Shown here piece after piece: positions 28,488 through 37,442 of a stretch of 64,000 nt of DNA. How positions within the stretch are numbered: position 1 is the first letter of the stretch; each line of letters starts with the position of its first letter. Under the pieces are notes generated by a model, which saw nothing but the letters and a program-made list of their open reading frames with translations, was not told the origin of the DNA and searched no databases. This stretch comes from Actinoplanes regularis. Lineage in GTDB: Bacteria; Actinomycetota; Actinomycetes; Mycobacteriales; Micromonosporaceae. The translations under genes and the position numbers were made by a program. The stretch spans positions 248,001 to 312,000 of the forward strand of contig NZ_FZNR01000009.1 of NCBI RefSeq assembly GCF_900188005.1. The letters run 5' to 3'.

Positions 28488-30173
28488 TCAGGCGTTGTGC
28501 AACCCGCCCGGGACGACGGGTGAGGGGCGACCGATCAGATAGCCCTGTACGTAGTCGACGCCCAGCTCACGCAACATCCGCAGGGTCGGCTCGTCCTGCA
28601 CGAACTCGGCGACGGTGTGAATCCCGTAGGCCTGGCACACCTGCACCAGGGCCCGCACGAGCACCTGGTCCTGCGGGTTGTCGACCAGATCGACGACGTA
28701 CTCCCCGTCGATCTTGACGAGGTCGATCGGGAAGAGCCGGAGGTAGCGGAACGACGCGTAGCCCGAGCCGAAGTCGTCCAGCGCCAGCGAGCAGCCCAGA
28801 TCACGGATCCGGTCGGCGAATCGGCGGGCCTCGCTCAGGTTGCCGATCAGCGCGGTCTCGGTGATCTCGAAGGTGAGCTGCTCCGGGTTCACCCGGTACT
28901 GCGTGAGCAGGCGCTCCACCTCGGCGGTCAGCCGTGGATCGCCGACCGAGCGGCCGGAGAGATTGATCTGCAGGCCCATCCCGGGCTGCTCGGCGGCGAG
29001 CCGCATGGCCCGCTCCACCACCCACAGGTCGATGTCGAAGACCGCGTCCAGCCGCTCGGCGGTGTCCAGCACGTGGATCGGGGACTGCGGGCCGTCCGTC
29101 TCGTCCAGCACTCGCAGCAGCAGCTCGTGCCGGGTCACCCGGTTGGTCTGCAACTCCAGGATCGGCTGGGAGTAGAGCGTGAAGCGGTCGGTGTCGAGCG
29201 CGTTGGCAACCCGGCTGCGGTACGACCCCTGCCGGTCCCGAGCCGGCACCGGATGCGCGACCAGGGTGATCGGGCAGTCCGCCTCCCGTGACTGCCGCCA
29301 GGCCTGCTCGGCGTCGATCAGCAGGTCGTGACTGCCCGCCTCGGCGTCCGGCCGGAACCGCACCAGGCCGCCCCAGACCCGCGCCCCGTCCTCCCCGCGC
29401 AGCGACTTGACCAGCGCGTTCCCCTGCTTGCGGGCGGTCGCCCAGCTGGTCGCGTCGAGCAGCACCGCGATCTCGTTCGTCCCGACCCGGCCGAGCAGGC
29501 GATCCGGGCCGACCCGGTCCTCCAGCAGCCGGGCGGTCCGGTGCAGCAGCTCGGCGTTGCGCTCGGGGCGTACCCCCTCGCCGCCGTCGCCGGCCTCCTC
29601 GGCCTGGATCCGCAGCACCAGCACCGCGCCGGCGGCCCGGCGCAGCGCCCGGTCGATCTCGTCGGCGAACCGGGCCCGGGTCAGCAGGCCGGTGGCCGGG
29701 TCCGGCTCGATCAGCGAGGACTGCACGGTCTCGCCGCGGCGGGTGAGCCGGGCGTCCTCACGTCGGGCTCGTTCCCGGGCGGAGACGTCGCGGAGCGTGC
29801 CGCGGATGCCCCGGACGGTGCCGTCCGGGCTGGTCATCGGCTCCAGCCGGCAGTCGACGTCGAACCAGCTGCCGTCGTCGCGCATCAGCCGGACCGTGAC
29901 CCGCACGGCGGCCCGGCTGGTCCAGGTCTCGGTGATCGCGCCGAGCACGGTGGCCAGGTCGTCGCGGTGCACGTAGCGGGCCAGGACCTGACGGGTCGCC
30001 TCGGTGCTCGTGGGCAGCCGGCCGAGCATCGCGGAGAGCGCCGCGGACCAGACGATCCGGTCGTTGTCGGTCGTGTAGGTGAACCAGGCGGCGCGGTCCT
30101 CGGCCGGCAGGCGCGGCTCGGGCAGCGAGGCCGTCGACGACACCGATCGCTCCCGTTCTTCGGGCACGGTCAT
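28488..30173 (-). CDS. PAS-GGDEF-EAL protein, predicted c-di-GMP phosphodiesterase with a degenerate cyclase domain
   Basis: The 561-residue soluble protein has a PAS/PAC sensor (about 25-135), a GGDEF domain (about 165-305) and an EAL domain (about 320-555). The cyclase motif reads GTNEI in place of GGDEF, so cyclase activity is unlikely. The EAL side keeps ELLLR, NLSGRSV, EITETA, DDFGSGYASF and KIDGEYV, but the usual AEGVE reads AEFVQ. Phosphodiesterase activity is possible, perhaps tuned by GTP binding to the dead GGDEF domain. The ATG has GGAGGTGG upstream. The cupin follows in the same transcript. Confidence 0.9.
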   Translation of the reverse strand: MTVPEERERSVSSTASLPEPRLPAEDRAAWFTYTTDNDRIVWSAALSAMLGRLPTSTEATRQVLARYVHRDDLATVLGAITETWTSRAAVRVTVRLMRDDGSWFDVDCRLEPMTSPDGTVRGIRGTLRDVSARERARREDARLTRRGETVQSSLIEPDPATGLLTRARFADEIDRALRRAAGAVLVLRIQAEEAGDGGEGVRPERNAELLHRTARLLEDRVGPDRLLGRVGTNEIAVLLDATSWATARKQGNALVKSLRGEDGARVWGGLVRFRPDAEAGSHDLLIDAEQAWRQSREADCPITLVAHPVPARDRQGSYRSRVANALDTDRFTLYSQPILELQTNRVTRHELLLRVLDETDGPQSPIHVLDTAERLDAVFDIDLWVVERAMRLAAEQPGMGLQINLSGRSVGDPRLTAEVERLLTQYRVNPEQLTFEITETALIGNLSEARRFADRIRDLGCSLALDDFGSGYASFRYLRLFPIDLVKIDGEYVVDLVDNPQDQVLVRALVQVCQAYGIHTVAEFVQDEPTLRMLRELGVDYVQGYLIGRPSPVVPGGLHNA

Positions 30174-30511
30174 CCGACGCCACCTCCCCCCTCGCGCACG
30201 ACTGCTTCCCCAGCCAATAAAGACCCCTCACCTATTACGACCTGTCACCGGGCCGCAGTAACAGTGGACGCCAGAGTCAAAGTTTTGACGTATCCGCCAG
30301 CAAGCCCAGGAGCAGGGAATTATCGCCCATCCAGAGTAGCGAAACAACCAAACGGTGGACCGCTTTACCGTCCAATTCCACCGAAAAGCGTCGCGCTGTC
30401 CATGACGGACAGTCACTGCAAGTGTTCACTGGAGAACCTTCAGCGATTTCGCGTTCACAAGTTGCCGCCGATATGTACACCAAGTCCCGAAACAATTGCA
30501 ATCCGTGAGCG
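30174..30511. other. 338-bp gap, no gene recognised
   Basis: This less GC-rich stretch lies upstream of the PAS-GGDEF-EAL gene and downstream of the large helicase gene. One 62-codon open frame on the minus strand (30228-30416) has no ribosome binding site or recognisable sequence. I saw no strong hairpin. Confidence 0.5.
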
Positions 30512-33500
30512 TCATTCGACGCCGGGAGTGATCTCCAGCTCGGCGATCCGCTGCCAGACCGGCCGCATCGCCGCCTCCGGCTCGCGAGCGAAGACGCTAC
30601 CCCGGATCCGGACGAAGACGCAGTTGCCGACCCGCTCCAGCACCGCCTGCCGGCGCATGTCGCTCTCCCACTGCTCCAGCCCCTGATAGGCCTCGCCGTC
30701 GCACTCGATCGCGAGCCGTCGGCCGTCCGGCGCGTTGAGCACGAAGTCGATCCGGTAACCGCCGATCCGGAACTGCGGGACCGGCCGGTAACCCCGGATC
30801 GCGAGCAGGCGCAGCACGTCGTGCTCGAAATCGCTTTCGCACCGGGCCGCTGGATCGGCCGCGGCGGCCTCACCCGGCGACTCCATCGCGTACGACAGAA
30901 GCAGCGCCCGCGCGTCATCCGCGAGCAGCGCCCCCGGCCGCACCGAGTGGTAGATCCACAACTGGTCCCGGGCCCGGGACGCGGCCACATTGATCCGCCG
31001 GTGATAGTCGCGCTTGGTGAACGCCGCGATCCGCGGATCATTCTCGGACACCACCATGGACACCAGCACCACATCGCGCTCGTCGCCCTGGAACGTGTAC
31101 GCGTCACCGACCCGCAGCCGGCGCGCCTGGATCTCGTCCTCACCGATCGCCTCGCGGATCCGGGTGAGCAGGTGACTCGCCTGCCCGCTGCGGCTCAGCA
31201 GGCTGATCACACCGAGCGTCCGTCCGTCGTACCGGGGATCCGCAATGATCTTGGTGATCCGGTCCACCAGCGCGTCCGCCTCCGCCGGGTTGACGTCGCC
31301 GACGCCGGACAGGTTCTGCCGTACCCCCGCGGCGCAGTATTCGGCGCGGATCGGCGGCAGCGCCGGCCGGTCCGCCCGCAGCGGCCTGATCTTGCCGTCG
31401 TAGTAGTGCCGCGAGGAGAAGTCGATGATCTGCGGCACGCAGCGGAAGTGCTCGGTGAGCAGGATCCGCTCCGGCGAGCGGCGCACGGCGTGATCGTAGA
31501 GCGACGACTCCGGATCGAAATGCTCAGCCGACGGCACATCGGCCAGATGCCGCCGGATCAGCCCGTGCACCGGCCCGACGAAACTCAACTGCGGACCGAT
31601 CTGCTGGTCGTCGCCGACCACCACGGCCCGTTCGGCCAGCGACAGCACCGGCAGCGCGAAGAGGTCGGCCTGGGACGCCTCGTCGACGATCACCACGTCG
31701 AACTTCGCGCCGCCGGCGAACTGCTCGATCGCCCGGTCCACCGACATCACCCAGACCGGCACGGCGGTCACCGCGGACTCCATCGCCCGCTGCGCGTACG
31801 CCTGCCAGAGCGCGGCGCCGCGCCCCGTCCCCTTACCGATCTTGCGAAGTGCGGTGGTCCAGTCGGCCAGCGCGGCCCGCCGCCGGTCGTCCAGCGCCCG
31901 CGCCACCTCCAGCCAGGCCGAAGCGACCACCAGGTCACCGGTCAGCCGCCGGATCCTCGACCGGGCCCGCTCGACCCGGCGGCTGAGCACCGCCGGATCG
32001 ATGTCACCGACCACGTTGTCGAACCAGGTCTGCGCGCGCCGCCACTCCCACGCCTCGAGGCAGGCCTGCCCGGAGACCACCGGGTGCTCGCCCGTTGCGA
32101 TCTTGGCGGCCCACTCCGGGGCGACGGCCACCAGCCGGTCGTACATGGCGTGAAAACGCAGCACGTCCGGTTGCAGCAGAGCCACCCGCCGGACCTCCGC
32201 GACCGCCTCGTCCCACCCCGCCAGGCTCTCCCACGCCTCGGCCAGCTCCGGCCACGGCGCCAGCCGCTCGGCCACCGCCCGCTCCTCGGCCAGCGCCTGG
32301 TCGAAGGCGAAGACCTCGCCGGCGCCGTCGACCAACTCGGCGACCGCCGAGAGGCGCCCGGCATCCAGTTCGAGATCGATCCCGGGTACGTACGCGGTCA
32401 CCCGCTCCACCAGCGGAGACCACCGCCGCAGATCGAACTCGAGCGACTGCGCCGCCTCGGCGAGCAGCGCGCCGGCCCACACCTCCGGGTCGGTCCAGCC
32501 GCCGGTCGGCTCGTCGATCCGCAGCCGCTCCACCCAGTCCATCCAGACGTCACCGAGCCGGCGGTGCGCCTGCCTGCGACGCACCCGGGCGGTCACCCGG
32601 TCGACGTCGTCGGCCGTGCGCATCGGCTCGCCGTCCACCCGGATCTCCTCGGCGACCCGGAACAGCCCGGCCTGCAGCAGCCGGTTCAGGCCCTTGCCCG
32701 CGGCGAACCGCACGCGGATCTCGGCGAGTCTGCTGAGCAGCAGCTTCGGCTCGGCGAGCAGCGACTCGCCGATCACCACGGGGTGTCCGGCCTGCTCCCG
32801 GGCGCTGGACGCCAGCTCGTCCAGCAGCGCCGCCACGGTGGCCACGTGATCCGCCCAGAGGGTGCGCCAGTGCTGGTCGTCCATCAACCGGCCGAGCCGG
32901 TCGGTCCAGGTGCCCTCGCGGCGGCGCAGCCAGGACACCGCCTCGCGGAGATCGTTCGTCAGCTCGGCGTGGGCGGTGCGCTGCTCCGCACGTACGAAAG
33001 CCAGATCGACGCCCTGGTCCGCCAACCGGGACAGCCGCTCCCGCGCCGCGGCGATCTCGGCCCGGTGGGCCGCCGCCGCGGCGGCGTCCGGAAGATCCAT
33101 GATCTCCGGCAGCGGCCGCATCGACGCGGCGCGATCGTCCGGCGTCAGCCGGGCGGCCAGCTTGAGCAGCGTGGCGAAGTCCTCGATGGTCAGCGGGGGC
33201 GGGCCCGCGACCGGGTCCGGGATGCCGCCGTGCGCGGCGGCACGCTCCCGCAGCCAGGCGCCGACCTCGGCGGGGAGCAGATTCACCCCACCGATCTGGT
33301 ACGTCACCGCCTCGCTCTCGGCGATCAGCCGCAGCCCCGCCGTCGCCGCGGCCAGCTCGCGCTCCGCCTCCTCCAGCGAGGCGGTGAGGTGTGCCACCCG
33401 GCGCGCCTCGGCGTCCTGGTCCAGGGTCGCGGCCCGGTCGGAGAGCTCCCGCGCGGCCAGCTGCAACTGAACCAGTTGGTCGGTGGTTCGGCCGAGAACC

Positions 33501-34768
33501 GCCAGGCAGAGCGCCCGCACCTCCTCGGGGAGGCCGTCGCGGAGCACCCGGAGTGGTTCCTCCTTCTGCGCGACGACCAGGACCCGTTTGCCGTTCGCCA
33601 TCAGATGGCAGATCAGGTTGCGGATGGTGTGGGTCTTCCCGGTGCCGGGCGGGCCCTGGACGGCCACGTTGCGGTGGTGGGCGAGGCGGCGGGCGATCGA
33701 CTCCTGGGCCTCGTTCGTGGGGAGCGGCATGAGCAGGCGGCCGCCGACGCGCTCCCAGCTCTCCGGGTGATCGTCGGGCATGGTGAGGCGGCTCGGCTCG
33801 TGGGCGAGGATCGCGGCCAGCGAACCGACCCCGTCGGTCGCGTGCTCGGCGGTGAGCCGGTTGCGGAGGTTCTCCAGGAAGCCGCGGAGGTGGCGCTGGC
33901 GGGGACGGGCGAAGAGGACGGCGGTGTCGCGCACGAAAGTGGACGCCCCCTCCCCTTCGCTCTTCTCGCTCCAGTACCTCTCCCCCGGTTTGAGCACCAC
34001 CCGGTCGTGGCCGAGGCGGGTCATGGCGCGCTCGAAGAACTCGCCGCGTTCGAAGTCGTTCCAGAGGTCCGCCTCGACCACGCCACCTGGGCCGGCCAGG
34101 CCCTGCAGCTGGGCGACGTGGCGCTCGTCGAGGCCGTGCAGGGCGTCGATCTGCAGGCGGGACGGGCCGGCCGGGGAGATCGTGATCAGTGCGAGGTCCG
34201 GGTCGTACTCGATCAGGACCGGGGTGGCGACCAGGGGATAGCGGACCCGGGCGCCGTCGATCGTGATCTCCAGGATGCCGTGGCCCCAGACCAGCTCGGT
34301 GGTCGCGGTGGCCATGTCGAGCTGGTGCATCCGGTCGAAGAGTCTTCGATGCAGCTCACGGGTCTGCTCAGCGGCCGCGGTCTGCAGCGACCAGGGCCGC
34401 CAGGTCCCGTCGCGCCAGGTCTCGAAGTCATCCGCGGGCGCCTCTCCCGACTCTGCTCCGGAGGTCTCGGCGGTCGGCGTCCCGGTTTCGGCGGCGGGTT
34501 CGACGTTCGCGGTGACGTCGCCGCGCAGCCGGCGGCGGAGGGCGGCGGGGACGGGCACCGGGGGCGGCAGCTCGGGACGGCCGACCCGCAGCCAGGAGGC
34601 ACCGTCGGCGCCGGGACCGGCCTGGCAGTCCGGATGCGTCGGCAGAGTGTCCAACCAGAACGCGTCGGACGGCACCGTACGGGCGGGGCGGTCCATCAGG
34701 GCACGCACCGCGAGAAGGTAGTCGGCGACCGCGACAGCCCGGTCGCGGATCGTCGTGGACGACTCCAT
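30512..34768 (-). CDS. SF1 (DNA2/NAM7-type) helicase fused to a Vsr-like nuclease domain, defence candidate
   Basis: The 1418-residue protein has an N-terminal unknown region (about 1-350), an SF1 helicase whose halves are separated by a roughly 600-residue helical insert, and a C-terminal nuclease. Helicase motifs: Walker A VQGPPGTGKTHTI (about 370), Walker B VVIVDEASQADL (about 1026), GDDQQIGPQ, TFQGDERDVVLVS and NVAASRARDQLW. The tail (GGYRIDFVLNAPDGRRLAIE, then CDGEAYQ) has the spaced acidic residues of the Vsr/DUF559/MTES_1575-type PD-(D/E)XK fold. This architecture is common in bacterial defence islands. The ATG sits 7 nt after TAGACT. The 222-residue gene 108 bp upstream is a likely partner. 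Confidence 0.88.
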   Translation of the reverse strand: MESSTTIRDRAVAVADYLLAVRALMDRPARTVPSDAFWLDTLPTHPDCQAGPGADGASWLRVGRPELPPPVPVPAALRRRLRGDVTANVEPAAETGTPTAETSGAESGEAPADDFETWRDGTWRPWSLQTAAAEQTRELHRRLFDRMHQLDMATATTELVWGHGILEITIDGARVRYPLVATPVLIEYDPDLALITISPAGPSRLQIDALHGLDERHVAQLQGLAGPGGVVEADLWNDFERGEFFERAMTRLGHDRVVLKPGERYWSEKSEGEGASTFVRDTAVLFARPRQRHLRGFLENLRNRLTAEHATDGVGSLAAILAHEPSRLTMPDDHPESWERVGGRLLMPLPTNEAQESIARRLAHHRNVAVQGPPGTGKTHTIRNLICHLMANGKRVLVVAQKEEPLRVLRDGLPEEVRALCLAVLGRTTDQLVQLQLAARELSDRAATLDQDAEARRVAHLTASLEEAERELAAATAGLRLIAESEAVTYQIGGVNLLPAEVGAWLRERAAAHGGIPDPVAGPPPLTIEDFATLLKLAARLTPDDRAASMRPLPEIMDLPDAAAAAAHRAEIAAARERLSRLADQGVDLAFVRAEQRTAHAELTNDLREAVSWLRRREGTWTDRLGRLMDDQHWRTLWADHVATVAALLDELASSAREQAGHPVVIGESLLAEPKLLLSRLAEIRVRFAAGKGLNRLLQAGLFRVAEEIRVDGEPMRTADDVDRVTARVRRRQAHRRLGDVWMDWVERLRIDEPTGGWTDPEVWAGALLAEAAQSLEFDLRRWSPLVERVTAYVPGIDLELDAGRLSAVAELVDGAGEVFAFDQALAEERAVAERLAPWPELAEAWESLAGWDEAVAEVRRVALLQPDVLRFHAMYDRLVAVAPEWAAKIATGEHPVVSGQACLEAWEWRRAQTWFDNVVGDIDPAVLSRRVERARSRIRRLTGDLVVASAWLEVARALDDRRRAALADWTTALRKIGKGTGRGAALWQAYAQRAMESAVTAVPVWVMSVDRAIEQFAGGAKFDVVIVDEASQADLFALPVLSLAERAVVVGDDQQIGPQLSFVGPVHGLIRRHLADVPSAEHFDPESSLYDHAVRRSPERILLTEHFRCVPQIIDFSSRHYYDGKIRPLRADRPALPPIRAEYCAAGVRQNLSGVGDVNPAEADALVDRITKIIADPRYDGRTLGVISLLSRSGQASHLLTRIREAIGEDEIQARRLRVGDAYTFQGDERDVVLVSMVVSENDPRIAAFTKRDYHRRINVAASRARDQLWIYHSVRPGALLADDARALLLSYAMESPGEAAAADPAARCESDFEHDVLRLLAIRGYRPVPQFRIGGYRIDFVLNAPDGRRLAIECDGEAYQGLEQWESDMRRQAVLERVGNCVFVRIRGSVFAREPEAAMRPVWQRIAELEITPGVE

Positions 34769-34876
34769 CCCGTGGAGTCTAGAGGCGGAACCGGTGGGCG
34801 CCGCCCAGGGCGGGAGGGCGGCGTCCACCGGGCGGCTCCGGCCAGCCGCGAGCGGAGGCTTCAGGGCGCCTGCCGC

Positions 34877-35545
34877 TCAGGGGAACTGCATGCGCCGGGG
34901 ACGCGGGATGACCGGGGGCGGGAGCGGCAGGTCGTCAAGGTGGCTCCAGTTGAGCGTGCCGTTGTCGGTGGACTTGACCTCGCCCAGGCAGGCGCGGAGC
35001 AGGCCGAGGTTCGGCGCTCCGGCGTAACCGGCGATGACCACCTCCGGTTTCGGCTCGATCTGGGCGATGGCCGCGCAGATCTTGGCGACCTCGCGCTCGT
35101 CGACCGCGTCCAGCGGGAGCGGCGCCTCCACCGGGGAGCGACGCCACGGCGGCCCGAACCGGCCGAGCAACTCGCGGGCGAGCCGGCCGAACGAGCGGCC
35201 GACCTCGGCGTCGGCCATCGAGAGGCGCGCGGACTGGCCATAGCACCACGGGACGACGATGTGGCCGTTGATCAGGACCAGCTGATAGACGGACTTGGGA
35301 ACGCTGATGATCTCGGCGCCCGGCAGCGTGCCGAGGAAGAGCACCAGCTCCTCGTAGGGCAGTGGCCAGCGAGGATTGCCCAGCACGCGCTCCGCAGTCT
35401 GGGTCATGGCCGGATGCGCGTGCACCTCACGGTCGATCGCTGTGCTCAGTGCCTCGGGGACCCGGGTCCACAGCTCGTCGGCGACCTTGTCACCGAACTG
35501 CTCGACCAGCCAATCGCTCGGACCGATAAGAACGTCTGGACGCAT
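34877..35545 (-). CDS. Unknown protein upstream of the helicase-nuclease
   Basis: The 222-residue soluble protein has no recognised domain. Features are an aromatic-rich middle (VYQLVLINGHIVVPWCYGQS), a segment ARLSMADAEVGRSFGRLARE, a hydrophobic strand PEVVIAGYAGAPNLGLLRAC and a basic, proline-rich C-terminus (LPPPVIPRPRRMQFP). The ATG has a GGGGA ribosome binding site. It ends 108 bp before the helicase start in the same direction, so a two-gene operon is likely. A role as sensor or specificity subunit of the helicase is speculation. Confidence 0.75.
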   Translation of the reverse strand: MRPDVLIGPSDWLVEQFGDKVADELWTRVPEALSTAIDREVHAHPAMTQTAERVLGNPRWPLPYEELVLFLGTLPGAEIISVPKSVYQLVLINGHIVVPWCYGQSARLSMADAEVGRSFGRLARELLGRFGPPWRRSPVEAPLPLDAVDEREVAKICAAIAQIEPKPEVVIAGYAGAPNLGLLRACLGEVKSTDNGTLNWSHLDDLPLPPPVIPRPRRMQFP

Positions 35546-36348
35546 TCCCCACCACCACCGTCCGTGATGTCGACGTCACCGCTGGCTAGAAGAGTTGCAC
35601 TTCCAATGATCGACTGGAAGGGGCCGCGGCGAGATCATAAAAACAAGCATGAATGAAATCGCGCAGGTCGACCAAAGGATAGCCACCACGACGGGGCATC
35701 AAGCTGAGAAACAACGAAACCTGCAACTTGCGCAGCGAACCGCACGCGCAAGTTGCAGGCCGGTTTCGCTTTTCCCTGTACCCGATATTGAACACGGAAC
35801 TTATTTCCGGCCGGTGACAGGCAAGGAAACATCCTTTCACCATCCTTGATCAAATAGTCTGCGACCTGCGAGCCGGTCGCTCGGCCGGGTCGCGATATCG
35901 GACTCTCCGAAGTGGACCGAACGGACAGAAAGATCTTCCATCCGGTGCGCCGTCTTTTCACCTAGATCCACTACTGCGGGCCGCGAGTCTCGCAACCGGG
36001 CAAACCCCTGACGTTCGCCCGACCGACGATGGCTCAACTGTCGGATACCCGTCAGAACATCTGTTCGTTGATCCAAAACGCGCTGCAAACGTTCTCACAG
36101 GTCCGCCGCCAATCTGATCTTGATCCGCCGCCCTCACCCCGGTCCGAGCCGCTGGAGGGCTCTTGGCAACCCATCCGGCCCCGGCCGTCACTCCGAGCGG
36201 GAATGGCGGCCTCGATCCGCAACAAACAGCACACAATTCGCCGGTCGCCGCGCCGAATCTCGACCTGGAACGAACAATTGCACACCGGGAAGAAGCAGAC
36301 GTATCACGGCCGCCCGGAGAATTCATTGAACCTGTGACGTGAAGCCAT
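35546..36348. other. 803-bp gene-poor, less GC-rich region
   Basis: Open frames here are short, lack ribosome binding sites and are rich in Arg/Ser/Cys in both directions, so I call none. The region holds the promoter of the 222-residue gene at its left end and a strong hairpin at 35716-35767. Base composition is visibly more AT-rich than the flanks, as expected for a regulatory region or an old insertion. Confidence 0.55.
35716..35767. terminator. Strong isolated hairpin, terminator-like, with no obvious gene
   Basis: CCTGCAACTTGCGC (35720-35733) pairs with GCGCAAGTTGCAGG (35746-35759), and outer cgaaacc can pair with ggtttcg. On the plus strand it is followed by cttttccc, a weak T-tract. 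The nearest upstream plus-strand gene is over 600 bp away and the nearest minus-strand gene end (36349) is nearly 600 bp away. It may end an unannotated small RNA or act as an attenuator. Confidence 0.6.
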
Positions 36349-36729
36349 TCAGAAGGACCGCCCGGAATCGCGCGTCGCATACGCCGCGGCCACCGCACGC
36401 CCGGTCGCCGATTCGGCTCCGACGGCCTTCTCGGTCGCCGTCAGTACCGCATCGGCCAACGCCAGTCGCGCCGCCCGCACCGTCGCCCGAATCTCCGCGG
36501 CGATATCGGTCGCCGCGCGCCCCCGGACCCCCTCCTCCAACTCCAGTCCGACCAGCTCGCCGCCGGGCCCGACCGTCACGCTGACCAGCCCGTCCGGACT
36601 TCGCGCCGTCCCGGACAGACGATGGACCCGGGCGGACAGCTCACGCGCCCAGTGGGCCCGCTCCGCGAGCCCGGACCGCCACTCCTCGATCCAGGACCGG
36701 ACGTCGTCGAGATTCCGGGCATCGAGCAT
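36349..36729 (-). CDS. YbaB/EbfC-like protein
   Basis: The 126-residue protein has a helical N-terminus (IEEWRSGLAERAHWARELSA), then the YbaB-like beta segment GLVSVTVGPGGELVGLELEE and a long helix with AAEIRATVRAARLALADAV. This matches actinobacterial YbaB-type nucleoid-associated proteins, divergent from the canonical recR-linked one. The ATG at 36729 follows GGAGG by 7 nt. A second, similar gene is at 45963-46484. DNA binding is inferred only from family. Confidence 0.72.
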   Translation of the reverse strand: MLDARNLDDVRSWIEEWRSGLAERAHWARELSARVHRLSGTARSPDGLVSVTVGPGGELVGLELEEGVRGRAATDIAAEIRATVRAARLALADAVLTATEKAVGAESATGRAVAAAYATRDSGRSF

Positions 36730-36819
36730 GGCTCCGCCTCCCATTCACCGTCACGAGTTCGCCCGGCTGACGCTAGCGGCGCGCGGGAGATCACGGAGGA
36801 GCCTGTGGACAACCGGAAC

Positions 36820-37191
36820 TCAGCCGGGGTCGACGGTGTCCCAGGAGTAGTCGAAGTCGTCCGGCGGGAGACGCCATTCGCGCAGCACAGCGAGGAGTTC
36901 AGACTCGTCGGCGGCCTCCGCCCGACGGAGCCGGACCACGCCTGGATCGTGGTCGTAGCCCTCCAGCCGGTCCGCCTCGTACTCCCAGTGGGTGATCAGG
37001 AAGCTGCGCCCGGAGTCGCTGCGCACGGTGCCGTCCCGGATCGAGGCCTCGTCCGCGGACCGGCCGCTGGGCACGATGTGCACGAACGACCAGCGGTGCG
37101 GCTGCGAGGCCGGGACCAGTACCGCCAGCCTCCGGCCGAGCCGCAACGCCGCCAGCTTCAGCGCCGGCCAATCCCATTCATGATGATCCAT
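36820..37191 (-). CDS. Unknown small protein
   Basis: The 123-residue acidic, soluble protein starts MDHHEWDWPALKLAALRLGR and contains a beta-rich stretch RSFLITHWEYEADRLEGYDH and the C-terminus PPDDFDYSWDTVDPG. No domain recognised. The start at 37191 is chosen because upstream sequence in the longer open frame is Arg/Pro-rich and unlike coding sequence; no clear ribosome binding site is seen. It lies about 90 bp upstream of the YbaB-like gene on the same strand. Confidence 0.6.
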   Translation of the reverse strand: MDHHEWDWPALKLAALRLGRRLAVLVPASQPHRWSFVHIVPSGRSADEASIRDGTVRSDSGRSFLITHWEYEADRLEGYDHDPGVVRLRRAEAADESELLAVLREWRLPPDDFDYSWDTVDPG

Positions 37192-37430
37192 GGCAGGGCG
37201 CAGCGTACCTACAAAACGTTTCCACCAGGGACGTGCCGCGCCCGCGGCGCGATTGTCCCTTTCCAGGCAAGGCGCCGACACGTTCAAACCCTTTCCCGGT
37301 ACGACCGGAGCACCCTTTCGGGCACGGTTTCCCCCCATCCGAATGTGAACGGGACTTTTCGGCACCACCGCGGCCCGTGGAAACCCCTGGTGGGAAGCGG
37401 CGATCCGGAGGTCCTGTCGGTGGGCCGCGC

Positions 37431-37436
37431 TACCGT
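37431..37436 (+). promoter_or_regulatory. Probable -10 hexamer of a leaderless promoter for the small helicase
   Basis: TACCGT is followed by 6 nt (GCCCGG) and the GTG at 37443. The identical hexamer and spacing occur before the next gene at 38763. Confidence 0.45.
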
Positions 37437-37442
37437 GCCCGG

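Noticed and set aside
30821-35656. 1611-codon plus-strand open frame opposite the helicase-nuclease
   Set aside because: Antisense shadow; the minus strand carries complete helicase motifs in order while the plus-strand sequence is low complexity.
30241-35821. Inverted 11-bp match (CCTGTCACCGG at 30241 and CCGGTGACAGG at 35811) flanking the helicase module, as possible element ends
   Set aside because: An 11-bp match is expected many times by chance in 64 kb, it does not sit at clear boundaries, and there are no target duplications or integrase.
35586-35843. 85-codon minus-strand frame in the gene-poor region
   Set aside because: No ribosome binding site, composition unlike neighbouring proteins, and it spans the strong hairpin.
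36150-36200. Riboswitch-like string (ggagggctcttggcaaccc) resembling part of a SAM riboswitch
   Set aside because: The other conserved parts of the aptamer are missing and no methionine or SAM gene is downstream.
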